In this document: in pieces, positions 24,923 to 34,227 of the stretch
Layout: every line of letters starts with the position of its first letter
How positions within the stretch are numbered: the stretch's first letter is position 1
Assembly: GCF_015521605.1 (NCBI RefSeq)
Contig: NZ_WANV01000036.1
Coordinates: forward strand, 103,404-167,403
Length of the DNA stretch: 64,000 bases
Direction of reading: 5' to 3'
Source: Thermococcus sp.
Lineage (GTDB): Archaea > Methanobacteriota_B > Thermococci > Thermococcales > Thermococcaceae
Notes under the pieces: generated by a model
Told to the model about the DNA's origin: nothing
The model's input: only the letters and a program-made list of their open reading frames with translations
Databases searched by the model: none
Position numbers and translations under genes: made by a program

Positions 24923-26980
24923 TCACCCCCTTACTGATATATATACCAGAGTAACTAAAATCATCCCACCTACTATAGTCGCTCCTATAGGGCCCAATCC
25001 TAAAAGTAGCGCTACGGATGCTCCTATAACTGAGGCACTTCCTGACAAAAATGTACCTTCTAATATCTTACCCTCTTTTTTCATAAGAGGACTTCCAAAG
25101 TAATAGAGCATTATAGGTTTGTCAATGTTCATGTCCTTCTGGGGATATGGCATGTCTATTCGAATAGTGAGGGTGTAATTTGTATCTTCCCAGTTAAACG
25201 AGGAGGTGCCTGTTGTAGAATCATACATATATCTATAGTCCAGTAGTGTTTTGTCTTCTGGGATTTTAATAGGAGCTACCAGCAGAACCTCAGTGTGGCC
25301 TGGATCTATATTGATAGAGTTCTGAATAGGATACTCGATACTGAATGTTCTGGTTTTGTGGAGATACTCGTCATAGGGATAACCAGTTAAGATGACTTTC
25401 TTGGTGTTTATGCTAACTCTTTCATCAAGTGTGTTCTTTAGGTATATCTTGCACTCAATAGTCTCACCAAGGCCTGCCCTTTGAGGACAATTGATATTCA
25501 CGATTTCAACGCCTTTAACCTCGATGGAGTCTGTTCCACTGTCCTCTGGGTTCCAGGGATCATCTGAGCCGATGTTTCTTGACCAGGCTTCTATCTTTAC
25601 AGTATGCTCGCCCACTGAGAAGTCATCCGGAACATCCCAGATAAGGATCACTCCCGAGGAACTACCTGCAGCAACAGTGGTCTCAACAACGTCAACAACA
25701 ACCCCATCAACTTCTAATTTAACCTTCACAGACTTGTCTACTGGATACGTATTCTTCAAATCCACACTGAACTCAACAGAACCACCAAGACGAGCCGTAC
25801 TTGGCCAACTTGTTGGAACAACATCAATCATCTTCACAACAATGGGATCCGTGGAGTCACCCTCCTCCACTGTCACGCTTCCGCTGAAGCTTTTTGTGTA
25901 CTGGCCAAAACTGCACTCTCCAGTGTACGTGAAGGTTCCAGACCAGGCATAATGAACACTACCAAAAGTTTCCGTTGCACTCACACCCGCGGGAGCGTTA
26001 ACGCTAACGCTAAAACTCCTCGTGCTCGTGTCGCTGCTGCTTATTGGGTACCTCACGTCAATCCTGCAGGATCCTGCAACATTAGCATTACTGTTCTCAT
26101 TCTTCACGACAACCTTGAAGGCAACGTCTTCCCCTGCAGTAATGACTCCATCACCATTTTCATCTTGAGTCAAAACGCTTACATAAACCTTGCTAGGATC
26201 AACGCCATCCTCCAGCGTTATCGTCTTTGAGTAGCTCGCCATTATCTCCCTTTCCTCACTTGCCAGCTCTATATTATTCGGTGTTGGGCCAGAACTGGGA
26301 GTGTAGGTTATCTTAACAGTCCCACTCACCGTCACTTGACCGCTACCATACACCTTTCCACTGACGGCACTTTCCATTACAAGGCTATCATCAGGATACA
26401 AGAAGCCCACAGACTTGGAGTCACTCAACTCAGTTCCTTGAAACTCTACATTCACGTTTGAGACTGCGTTGTCCTCAGCATGAAGGTGAACTACAACCCT
26501 GTAAGTGGCATAACCTGAAGTTACCTCAACCGCTTCCACATCAACGCTATCAACCACTAAGCGCCCTTCCTCGTTGTTGGGATCAAGGGCCAACAGCGTA
26601 ATCTCATCGGGCTGAGTTGTGGTAGTGGTGCTTTCTGGGAGTGTAGTTGTTGAAAGTGTGCTCGTGCTTTCAATGGATGATGTAGTGGAGGAATCAGGCA
26701 GCAGAATTGGCTCTGGTGGAGAGGGTATTATCGGATCTATTGGATCCTTAATTATAGGCTCAATTGGAGTTATACTTGTGCTGCTCTCAATGACAATGAC
26801 TTTCAAGGCCTCCCTTAACTCTGCGACTTTCTGGTTAAGAATCCAGTCCAATTCAACGTTGGTATTACCGTAGTTTCTTGCCTTCACCAGCGTGTAAACG
26901 TTGCCGATAAGCTCGTAAGCCTTAAGCGCGTTAGGCCAGTAGTACGTCGTCTCAGTGGTGACTATTCCGGTAGAAGTCAC
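24923..26980 (-). CDS. Large surface protein with CARDB-like repeats, body of a frameshifted gene
   Basis: A 685-codon frame starting at GTG 26980. It has a Ser/Thr/Pro-rich linker near residues 65-125 (IIPSPPEPILLPDSSTTSS and a following Thr-rich run), then several beta-rich modules of CARDB/APHP type (for example VEFSVDLKNTYPVDKSVKVK and HTVKIEAWSRN), an EF-hand-like DENGDGVITAGED segment near residue 275, and a hydrophobic C terminus (ASVIGASVALLLGLGPIGATI). The frame has no signal peptide; that is encoded just upstream in another frame (26992-27261). I infer one ancestral exported protein broken by a frameshift near 26990-27040. Confidence 0.6.
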   Translation of the reverse strand: MTSTGIVTTETTYYWPNALKAYELIGNVYTLVKARNYGNTNVELDWILNQKVAELREALKVIVIESSTSITPIEPIIKDPIDPIIPSPPEPILLPDSSTTSSIESTSTLSTTTLPESTTTTTQPDEITLLALDPNNEEGRLVVDSVDVEAVEVTSGYATYRVVVHLHAEDNAVSNVNVEFQGTELSDSKSVGFLYPDDSLVMESAVSGKVYGSGQVTVSGTVKITYTPSSGPTPNNIELASEEREIMASYSKTITLEDGVDPSKVYVSVLTQDENGDGVITAGEDVAFKVVVKNENSNANVAGSCRIDVRYPISSSDTSTRSFSVSVNAPAGVSATETFGSVHYAWSGTFTYTGECSFGQYTKSFSGSVTVEEGDSTDPIVVKMIDVVPTSWPSTARLGGSVEFSVDLKNTYPVDKSVKVKLEVDGVVVDVVETTVAAGSSSGVILIWDVPDDFSVGEHTVKIEAWSRNIGSDDPWNPEDSGTDSIEVKGVEIVNINCPQRAGLGETIECKIYLKNTLDERVSINTKKVILTGYPYDEYLHKTRTFSIEYPIQNSINIDPGHTEVLLVAPIKIPEDKTLLDYRYMYDSTTGTSSFNWEDTNYTLTIRIDMPYPQKDMNIDKPIMLYYFGSPLMKKEGKILEGTFLSGSASVIGASVALLLGLGPIGATIVGGMILVTLVYISVRG

Positions 26981-26991
26981 TGAAGTGGAAG

Positions 26992-27261
26992 TTACAGTGA
27001 AAATGAGACCACCCAGATTAAGGCTGAAACGTTTGCCGCGTTATCCGCACCCAAACGGGAGTTTTGAATCAACTCTGTAGCAAGACTGAGATTACCGTTT
27101 TCAACTTCAACTACAAGTTCGGCCTCCCTGTTTAGGATATCCCAGAAAGCCTCGTACGGGTCGTTGCTCGTTACTGCTGCCGCGTAGTTGTTTGACATTC
27201 CAGCACTTACCGTCATGCCCAAAATCAGGATTACTAACCATAATCCCGCTAACTTTCTCGT
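26992..27261 (-). pseudogene. N-terminal fragment with signal peptide of the 24923-26980 surface protein
   Basis: Reading from an ACG at 27261-27259, placed seven bases after GGTGA, gives a textbook signal peptide: RKLAGLWLVILILGMTVSAG. It continues as a helical segment (NDPYEAFWDILNREAELVVE) and ends at a TAA at 26992. The downstream frame continues with similar helical sequence (LDWILNQKVAELREALKVIV). The two frames overlap by about 50 bases. Both the ACG in place of ATG and the frameshift suggest decay; a sequencing error could explain the frameshift but not both. Confidence 0.6.
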
Positions 27262-27330
27262 GGGAACGTCACCAAAATACCAAAACGTTTTGTTGAAATT
27301 TAAAAGAATTTTCTATTCAAATTTGATGCA

Positions 27331-27362
27331 TTGCTAAAATAGTTAGCAAAAAACGGAAAATC
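27331..27362 (-). terminator. T-rich terminator-like repeat after carS (copy 2)
   Basis: On the minus strand: GATTTTCCGTTTTTTGC followed by TAACTATTTTAGCAA, 15 bases after the carS stop. It matches the element after moaE (20720-20749) except for three changes. TTGCTAAAATAGTTAGCAA is itself an inverted repeat, so a short hairpin plus T6 run is possible. Confidence 0.5.
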
Positions 27363-27376
27363 TGACAGAGCACTAA

Positions 27377-27895
27377 TCACCACGGCACGCTCTTCCAGCC
27401 CATCCGGTAGGCGAAGTAGTTAGCGCCCCAGTGTATGAACGGCGAGACAAGGAGAAGGAATATTATCTGGCCTGAGCCGAGGGTTTTAACCGGATACGCA
27501 AGCGCAAGCGCGCTTATGAGGAATCCAAGCTGGTCGAGGCCTATCGCAGGGGCACCGCGCGGGAGGTTTGCCCTCCTCTTGAAGAAGCTGCCAACCAAGT
27601 CTCCCAAGAGAGCACCCAGGGCAAGGAGGAAAGCGAGCAGGGCGGCCGTTCTCAGGTCCCCGTAAAACCCAGGGGTGATGAAGTACTGGACAAGCCCCGT
27701 CAGCGTGCCGCACGTCAGGCCACCAAGGAAGCCCCTCCAGGTTTTTCCGTCGCCGAGAATCCTCCGTCCGTCACGCCATTTTCTGCCACCGTCTATAGGG
27801 GAACCTCCCCCCAGCAACACCGGTGAAGCGTTGGCAACGTAGGCGGGCAGTATATACCAGAACGCCCACAGCAGTGATGAGAGTGACATCGCCAT
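27377..27895 (-). CDS. carS: CDP-2,3-bis-(O-geranylgeranyl)-sn-glycerol synthase (CDP-archaeol synthase)
   Basis: A 172-residue membrane enzyme that activates digeranylgeranylglyceryl phosphate with CTP during archaeal ether-lipid synthesis. Marks: YILPAYVANASPVLLGGGSPIDGG, the RRILGDGKTWRGFLGG motif near residue 44, LGALLGDLVGSFFKRRANLPRGAPAIGLDQLGFL near residue 92, and four to five membrane helices. Start at 27895 follows GGGTGAAATT. Length fits the family. Confidence 0.95.
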   Translation of the reverse strand: MAMSLSSLLWAFWYILPAYVANASPVLLGGGSPIDGGRKWRDGRRILGDGKTWRGFLGGLTCGTLTGLVQYFITPGFYGDLRTAALLAFLLALGALLGDLVGSFFKRRANLPRGAPAIGLDQLGFLISALALAYPVKTLGSGQIIFLLLVSPFIHWGANYFAYRMGWKSVPW

Positions 27896-27943
27896 AATTT
27901 CACCCGGTCTGATTATTGAAGGCCGGTTTTAAAGCTACCGCTT

Positions 27944-28456
27944 TCAGCCGGATTCGAGACAGTTGATGAGCCTCTCCAAGACCTCCTCGTCCTCGTGCTC
28001 AATCAGAAACCTCAGAATCCTCTCGGCGAGCGCATTCCTCCGCATTGCAAACTCGATGCTCTGCCTTATTGACTCCGCCTCCTCGCCTTCCTCACCTTCA
28101 AGCTCCCGAAGGGCCCGTTCCAGGTTCGCCCTGGTCTGCTGTATGTCCTCCATTATCTTCGCGTAGTAGGCGGCCTGCCTCCAGTCCTTGAGGAGCTTTG
28201 TGGCCCGGAAGTAGGCCTTCTTGTCACCGGGCTTCTTGATTCTCACCACGAGCCCTATGCGCTCCATGAACTTGAGGGCAGTGCTCACGTGGGAGAGAGA
28301 GTACCCCGTCGCCTCTGCAATCTCGCCCAGACTCATGGGCTCCCTCGCAAGGAACAGGACACCGTAGATGTAACCGTAAAGCTCGTTGAAGCCGAACCTC
28401 CTGGCGGCCCCTGCAAAATGGTCCATAATTATCCTCTTGGCCTCCTCGATCCCCAT
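27944..28456 (-). CDS. GbsR/MarR family transcriptional regulator
   Basis: A 170-residue winged-helix regulator: FNELYGYIYGVLFLAREPMSLGEIAEATGYSLSHVSTALKFMERIGLVVRIKKPGDKKAYFRAT spans residues 22-85 and carries the GbsR-type recognition helix and wing; the C-terminal half is a coiled-coil-like dimerisation region. It is divergent from an RND exporter gene, and an 11+11-base palindrome lies between the two starts, so it probably represses that exporter and possibly itself. The inducer is unknown. Confidence 0.85.
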   Translation of the reverse strand: MGIEEAKRIIMDHFAGAARRFGFNELYGYIYGVLFLAREPMSLGEIAEATGYSLSHVSTALKFMERIGLVVRIKKPGDKKAYFRATKLLKDWRQAAYYAKIMEDIQQTRANLERALRELEGEEGEEAESIRQSIEFAMRRNALAERILRFLIEHEDEEVLERLINCLESG

Positions 28457-28512
28457 CACCAACACCCCGATTTTATACCATCGCCGAAAGGGACTGCATC
28501 AATCAACTGACA

Positions 28513-28564
28513 AAAGGTTTTTAAGGTTTTGCTTATTTAAAACTTTCGGAAGTTTCCGAAAGTT
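28513..28564 (+). promoter_or_regulatory. Promoter and palindromic operator of the RND exporter operon
   Basis: A TATA-like GGTTTTTAAGG lies at about 28516-28526. AACTTTCGGAA (28541-28551) and TTCCGAAAGTT (28554-28564) form a perfect inverted repeat with a two-base centre. The operator covers the expected transcription start and leader, 12 bases before the ATG, an arrangement suited to repression by the divergently encoded GbsR/MarR protein. Confidence 0.75.
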
Positions 28565-28576
28565 GGGGGAGAAACC

Positions 28577-30844
28577 ATGAATCCACTGAGGGGTGCCGCA
28601 AGGATCATCGTGAGATACAGGGTGGCCTTTGCACTGATAGCGGTGTTTCTGCTGGTCGTTTCGGTATACGGAATACAGAAGCTTCGCTTTGAGAGCGACC
28701 TGAGAACCATGCTCCCCGAAAACCATCCCGCCATAACGGACTACACCATCCTTCAGAACGAGTTCCAGAGCGGGGACAGCACGCTGATAGTCGTCAAGGT
28801 GAACTCGATAGAGCCCGGAGGCGTCTACGATATCCGCGACCCGCAGGTCATAGAGGCAATCTACGAACTTGAGCAGAGGCTCAGAGGGAGGGAATACGTA
28901 ACTGACACCATGAGCATCGCCGATATCTATATGCAGGTTCTGGGGAGGCTTCCAAAGACGGAGGAGGAGGCAAAGTTCGTCCTGGACATGCTCCCGCCGG
29001 AGGAGAGGTACAGCCTCGTCAGCAGGGACTACACGACCACGATAATAGCCGTGACGATAAGCAGGGAGAAGAAAACGGAGACCCTCGTGAGGGTCTACAA
29101 GGGCATAGAGGAGGACATAAACGACGTCAAGTTCCCGAAGAACGTCGAGGTGATCCAGACCGGGAACATAGGAATAACATACCGCATACTGGAACTCCTC
29201 CAGAGCGACCTCAACAAGACCATGGCCATCTCCTTCATCCTCGTAATGGCCCTGCTCCTGTACTTCTACCGCTCCCCGGTAAAGGCCGCCATCCCACTCA
29301 TTCCCCTCGTCTTCGGCGTTACGATGACGCTCGGGTTCATGGGACTGATGAACATCCCCCTAGACCTTGCCACAACAACGATAGGTGCGATGCTCATAGG
29401 AATGGGAATAGACTACGGAATCCACGTGACCAACCGCTATTATGAGGAGAGGAAGAGGGGAAGGAGCATAGAGGAGGCGGCCGAGGAGGCCGTTGCAGAG
29501 ACCGGAAAAGCCCTTCTGGGGGCGGCGCTTACGACAATAGCGGGCTTTGCCGCGATGTACCTCTCAAGCCTCCCGATGCTCCACCACCTGGCCACCGCGC
29601 TGATCCTGGGCCTAAGCCTCGCGGCGCTCAACGCGGTCGTGATAACCCCCGCGGTCATAATCCTGGAGGAGGACATAATGAAGCGGCTGAAAGGCCACTA
29701 CGTGGTGCCGGAGGTTCGCTCTCATTCGGGCGCGGTGGGCAGGATCTTCCACGACCTCGGGGAGGCCATAAGGAAAAAACCCGCAACGTTCCTGGCGGCG
29801 GTGTTTCTGATAACCCTCTTCTTCGGCTACGGCATAACTCAGGTGACCACGGAGGTGAGGCTTGAAAAGTTCGTCCCAGAGGGCATGCCGGAGATAGAGG
29901 CTCTCATGGACATCAGGAGCGACTTCGGCGGTCAGGACGAGCTGTACGTCCTTGTTAAGGCCGACGACGTCAGGAACCCGACCATCGTCAGGGACATCTA
30001 CCTATTCGAGAACCAGATAAAGGCGGACTCCTACTACAACGGCGTCTTCGACTCGGACAGCATCGCGGACGTGGTTCACCGGCAGTACGGCTACATCCCG
30101 AACGACGGGGAGAAGATAAAGAGCGCCCTGGAGAAGAGCCAGGGCCCCAGTCTGGTCTCAAGCGACTATTCCATGACCATCATCAAGTTCAAGGGCGACT
30201 TTGGAGGAGCCAGCATGGACGATTTCAGGAGGATAATGCGTTATTTTGAGGAGGAAACGGAGAGAGCGCAGAAGACCGAGTTCCCGCCGGGCGTGAGTCT
30301 CTCGCTGACCGGGGACATATACCTGAACTACGTACTCGACCAGCTCACGAAGGTCGAGATAAACCGCATCTCGATGTACGGAACCGCCTTTGTCGTGTTG
30401 ATAGTGCTCCTCCTCTTCAGGAGACCCAAGGTTTCGATTGCGATGATAACACCGATGTTTCTGGGTGCCCTATGGACGGTCGGCTTCATGGGATGGGCCG
30501 GAATACCGTTCACCCAGAGTCTGGCCGGAGTCATCTCAATGATAGTCGGTCTGGGCGTTGACTACGGCATGCACCTCACCCACCGCTTCCTTGAGGAGAT
30601 GAACGAGGGCAACCCCAGGCCGATAGTCACCTCTGTTGAGAGCGTCGGGCCCGGCATACTTGCCGGAGCCCTGACAACGGCCGGCGGCTTTCTGGCTTTG
30701 CTCGCCGGCGAGCTGCCGACCATACACGACTTCGGAACCACGCTCGCATTTGGAATATTTGCATCAATGTTTGCCGCTTACCTCGTAACCCCCGCGCTGC
30801 TGCAGGTCTTTTACGGGAGAAATATTGGAGGTGGTAGAGAATGA
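28577..30844 (+). CDS. RND superfamily transporter (HAE3/MmpL type)
   Basis: A 755-residue exporter with the RND duplication: each half has one N-terminal helix, a large external domain and a bundle of five to six helices. Conserved TM4-like motifs appear twice (GMGIDYGIHVTNRYYEE near residue 276 and GLGVDYGMHLTHRFLEE near residue 658), with the proton-relay Asp in each. Archaeal HAE3 proteins move lipids or hydrophobic compounds outward. It is controlled by the GbsR-type gene upstream and overlaps the next gene by ATGA, so transporter and secreted partner are made together. Confidence 0.9.
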   Translation: MNPLRGAARIIVRYRVAFALIAVFLLVVSVYGIQKLRFESDLRTMLPENHPAITDYTILQNEFQSGDSTLIVVKVNSIEPGGVYDIRDPQVIEAIYELEQRLRGREYVTDTMSIADIYMQVLGRLPKTEEEAKFVLDMLPPEERYSLVSRDYTTTIIAVTISREKKTETLVRVYKGIEEDINDVKFPKNVEVIQTGNIGITYRILELLQSDLNKTMAISFILVMALLLYFYRSPVKAAIPLIPLVFGVTMTLGFMGLMNIPLDLATTTIGAMLIGMGIDYGIHVTNRYYEERKRGRSIEEAAEEAVAETGKALLGAALTTIAGFAAMYLSSLPMLHHLATALILGLSLAALNAVVITPAVIILEEDIMKRLKGHYVVPEVRSHSGAVGRIFHDLGEAIRKKPATFLAAVFLITLFFGYGITQVTTEVRLEKFVPEGMPEIEALMDIRSDFGGQDELYVLVKADDVRNPTIVRDIYLFENQIKADSYYNGVFDSDSIADVVHRQYGYIPNDGEKIKSALEKSQGPSLVSSDYSMTIIKFKGDFGGASMDDFRRIMRYFEEETERAQKTEFPPGVSLSLTGDIYLNYVLDQLTKVEINRISMYGTAFVVLIVLLLFRRPKVSIAMITPMFLGALWTVGFMGWAGIPFTQSLAGVISMIVGLGVDYGMHLTHRFLEEMNEGNPRPIVTSVESVGPGILAGALTTAGGFLALLAGELPTIHDFGTTLAFGIFASMFAAYLVTPALLQVFYGRNIGGGRE

Positions 30845-33210
30845 AAAAGACCGGATTGATACTTGCCCTGATGCTCATCACCGCGATGCTCTCCGGGAGC
30901 GTGAGCGCATCAACCGGAAGTCCTCTCTTTGAGGGCTACCTGAGCAAGGGTGAAGCCATTCTCGTTGGCCCGCTCATAGTGACCCTTACTGACACCCAGA
31001 AGGACTACGGAAGCGGTGACTACTACGCCTTCCTCCTCATAATGAAGGACGGCAGAATACTCAACGCCGAATACAAGACGATACTCGTGCCTGACCCCAA
31101 CAAGATACAGCGCCTTCTCCTCGACCCAGAGTTCCTGATGGCCATGGCACAGACCATGGGCTACGACGTGACCCAGTGCGAGCGGTACGTGAACAACAGC
31201 GCCGAATTCAACGCCTGCCTAATAGCCAACGCCTATGGGTTCTATCAGTGGCTGAACTCGGCATCGCCCGAGGAGATAGGAGAGGCCGTTATGAAGACCA
31301 TCGAGGAACACCCCGAACTTGGAATAAGAAAGGAAGACGTCCTGATGGAGATAACGTACCCCGACGTAACCCCAGTTCGGGAAGGGGAAACGGTGGAGGT
31401 CAGCGTTGACAACCAGACGGTTTACGTGACGATCAACGAGGTCTATCCGAACGGTGTCAGGATGAGCATAAGCGGGCCCCCCGAATGGAGGGCCGCAACC
31501 GCTCCGGGGATGATAATTTCAAACGTCGAGATGCCGAGCACTGTTCAGCCGGGAGACACGGTTACCGTTAAGGTTCACCTCAGGAACGAGGGGGCCCTGA
31601 AGGTGCGCTACATCAACGTCTTCGTTACGCCCGCACCGATGAGCTTCAACGACAGCTCCTCAATAGCGAGCGCAGTTTCGATGGCCCTAAGCCAGACGGG
31701 CCTTTCGAAGAGCGTCTTCTATCCAGAGGGAAGCGCCGTGCAGTACATTGAGTACCTCGAAGGCAAGGAAAACGCGACTCTAACCTTCAGGATAAAGATA
31801 AACCCCAACGCCGACGTTGGAACGTACCCCCTCTACGTTGGGGTCGTCTATTTCACCGGCCTGGGGGCAAACATGCGCATGGTGCAGAGCTACAACTTCG
31901 TGGCGCTCACAGTCAAGAAGCCCAGAGAAGCCTTCGTCGAGATAACAAAGGTCGAGACCGAACCCATGGAGATAAGCCCTGGAGACACATTCACGGTGCG
32001 CTTTACCATTGAGAACACCGGAGCAGAGCCGGTTAAAGCACTCAGCCTGAAGATAAGCTCCTACAAAGTGCCGGTACAGGGCGAGATAAAGAACGTCGAC
32101 CTCTCTGCTCTCTCGCAACTTCCGGTTCAGGGGAGCGAGCAACTGAGCCAGAACCTGCAGGACGCCCTCAACCAGATAATGGCCCAGCTCGCCAAGCAGA
32201 ACATAGAGGCTTTCCTTCCCATTGGGGAAGACAACGTTAAGTACGTGGCCCAGCTTCAGCCCGGGGAGAAAGTCACCCTTGAGTTCAGAATCAAGGCCAA
32301 CGACAGGCTGGAGAACGGCATATACCCGCTCAGGATAGAGCTGAAGTACCTCACGGAGCCGAACGAGAAGGAGATAACCGACGAGAGGCTGGTGGGAATA
32401 GACGTGACCGGGAGGGCCCAGCTGATCCTCTCAAAGGTCTCAACGTCGCCCGGCAAGATAATCCCCGGAACGGACAACGTCGAAGTCGACTTCCAGATTG
32501 ACAACGTTGGAACCGGAACCGCCAGGACGATAATAGTCAAGCCCATGCCCAGGTGGCCCTTCTCGCTCAGCGAGAGCAGTGAGCAGGTCATTGGGCTGGG
32601 GAGCCTTGGAAAGGGCGAGTCCGCACAGTCATCGTTCAAGATAAACGTCGCAGAGAACGCCAGCTCTGGAACTTACGAGATACCCCTGCTCGTGACCTAC
32701 ACCAACGATCTCGGCATACAGAAGAACGTCACGCTCAAGGTTCCAATCATAATAGGCACCAAGCCGAACATCGAGGTCGTCGGAGTGCGCCTCGACCCGG
32801 AGCCGCTCCAGGGGGAGACCGTCAACGTGTACGTCGAGCTGAAGAACACCGGCGGTGAGAAGGCCACCAGCGTGCTCATCGAGGGGGTCGTGAAGGCGGA
32901 CCAGCCCTTCAGTCTGGACAAGAGAACGGACTACATCGGCGACCTGGCCCCAGGAGCAACGGGAGAGGGGGTAATCGTGCTCAGGATAGACAGGGATGCG
33001 ATTCCCAAGGACTACAATATCCAGTTGCGCATAAGGGCCGTCGGAGACCCCACCCAGGGGGACGACAACGTCTACGTCTTCGAGAGAACCGTGACCGTAA
33101 CAGTGAAGGAGAACACAAAAACCCAGACCAACCTGAGAAACCTCGCCGTAGTCATTGGCGTGCTCGTGGTTATAGCTGTGCTCTACACCTACAGGAAGAG
33201 GTCCAAATGA
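30841..33210 (+). CDS. Exported multi-domain (COG1361/CARDB-like) protein with C-terminal anchor
   Basis: A 789-residue protein with a signal peptide (KTGLILALMLITAMLSGSVSA), an N-terminal domain, then four repeated immunoglobulin-like CARDB/NEW3 modules (MPSTVQPGDTVTVKVHLRNEG, EISPGDTFTVRFTIENTG, KIIPGTDNVEVDFQIDNVG, EPLQGETVNVYVELKNTG) and a C-terminal helix (LAVVIGVLVVIAVLYTY) ending in basic residues. It is the extracytoplasmic partner of the RND exporter encoded in the overlapping gene upstream; a periplasm-like adaptor or S-layer linkage role is inferred. Confidence 0.85.
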   Translation: MKKTGLILALMLITAMLSGSVSASTGSPLFEGYLSKGEAILVGPLIVTLTDTQKDYGSGDYYAFLLIMKDGRILNAEYKTILVPDPNKIQRLLLDPEFLMAMAQTMGYDVTQCERYVNNSAEFNACLIANAYGFYQWLNSASPEEIGEAVMKTIEEHPELGIRKEDVLMEITYPDVTPVREGETVEVSVDNQTVYVTINEVYPNGVRMSISGPPEWRAATAPGMIISNVEMPSTVQPGDTVTVKVHLRNEGALKVRYINVFVTPAPMSFNDSSSIASAVSMALSQTGLSKSVFYPEGSAVQYIEYLEGKENATLTFRIKINPNADVGTYPLYVGVVYFTGLGANMRMVQSYNFVALTVKKPREAFVEITKVETEPMEISPGDTFTVRFTIENTGAEPVKALSLKISSYKVPVQGEIKNVDLSALSQLPVQGSEQLSQNLQDALNQIMAQLAKQNIEAFLPIGEDNVKYVAQLQPGEKVTLEFRIKANDRLENGIYPLRIELKYLTEPNEKEITDERLVGIDVTGRAQLILSKVSTSPGKIIPGTDNVEVDFQIDNVGTGTARTIIVKPMPRWPFSLSESSEQVIGLGSLGKGESAQSSFKINVAENASSGTYEIPLLVTYTNDLGIQKNVTLKVPIIIGTKPNIEVVGVRLDPEPLQGETVNVYVELKNTGGEKATSVLIEGVVKADQPFSLDKRTDYIGDLAPGATGEGVIVLRIDRDAIPKDYNIQLRIRAVGDPTQGDDNVYVFERTVTVTVKENTKTQTNLRNLAVVIGVLVVIAVLYTYRKRSK

Positions 33211-33275
33211 CCCACCGCCCCGGCTTTGGAAACATTTAAACGCACTTTGAAGAATGAAGGGATACGGTGAAATGA

Positions 33276-34184
33276 ATGAACTGGAAGCTGATGATACTCG
33301 GTGCAGTGCTGATAATCATCGCCTGGGCAGGCTACGTGGCCTATGCCGCCGTGACGGCCAACCCAACGGTTCACGCCAGCTGGGGCTATGTGGATGAAAA
33401 GACGACCGAGATATGGGTCGATGCAAAGCTGGGCAAGCCCCTGCTCGTTCCTGCGGAGATAGAGAACCTAAGCCTGATCTTTATGGGAATACCCGTTGCC
33501 AGGGTCGCGAGGTTCGACTACGGCGCGACGAAGTCAGACATCAGCATGGCCATAGTCATAGACAACGAAAACCTTGTCCGCTCCATGGTGGCCTACCTGG
33601 ACAACGGCCAGAGGGGGGAGGTCGAGTTCCGCCTCAGGGGAAGCCTCCTCAGGGTGATACCCATCAACGCCGACATAAAGCAAAGTATCAGTGAGGACAT
33701 CCTCGCGTACCTCAACTTCACGGCGGAGAGCAAGGAACTCGCGGGTGGACTCGTCAAGAGCCCTGCGTTGGTCAAAACGACCTTTGACTGGGCAGGGGAG
33801 CGGGACGGAAAGGCGGTACTGATAGCCCATATGAAGTTCTACAACCCAAACCCCTACAGAATCCCCCTCGGAAACGTGAGCTTCGACATGTACGTCAACG
33901 ACGTGAAGATCGGCTACGGAAAGACCCTAGAAACGGTGGTTCTGCCGCCCAAGGGCTACGCAACACTGGATGTCGAGACTTTCATAGAGGAGGACGTCCT
34001 CCCCGGGGTCTGGGCCGCCCACATAAAGAACGGCGAGGTCAGCAAGGTCAGGGCCAACATATACATGGACATAACGGTTCTCGGCCGGGATTACAGCATC
34101 AAGCTAGCGAGCTACGAAGAGACCGTGAAGACGGACATCATGGGCGGCATAAACACCATGCTGGAGAACCTCCTCTCCGGATGA
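33276..34184 (+). CDS. LEA-type-2-like membrane-anchored protein
   Basis: A 302-residue protein with an N-terminal [12 protein letters not shown] (LMILGAVLIIIAWAGYVAYA) and two beta-rich repeats: GIPVARVARFDYGATKSDISMAIVIDNENL and HMKFYNPNPYRIPLGNVSFDMYVNDVKIGYG, the latter typical of the water-stress/LEA14 (WHy) domain. The ATG at 33276 has GGTGA five bases upstream. It follows the exporter operon by 65 bases and may be part of the same envelope module. Confidence 0.7.
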   Translation: MNWKLMILGAVLIIIAWAGYVAYAAVTANPTVHASWGYVDEKTTEIWVDAKLGKPLLVPAEIENLSLIFMGIPVARVARFDYGATKSDISMAIVIDNENLVRSMVAYLDNGQRGEVEFRLRGSLLRVIPINADIKQSISEDILAYLNFTAESKELAGGLVKSPALVKTTFDWAGERDGKAVLIAHMKFYNPNPYRIPLGNVSFDMYVNDVKIGYGKTLETVVLPPKGYATLDVETFIEEDVLPGVWAAHIKNGEVSKVRANIYMDITVLGRDYSIKLASYEETVKTDIMGGINTMLENLLSG

Positions 34185-34227
34185 AGGTTTTTAAGGCTCC
34201 CGTCTTTTCCATTTTCTGGTGAGAAAA

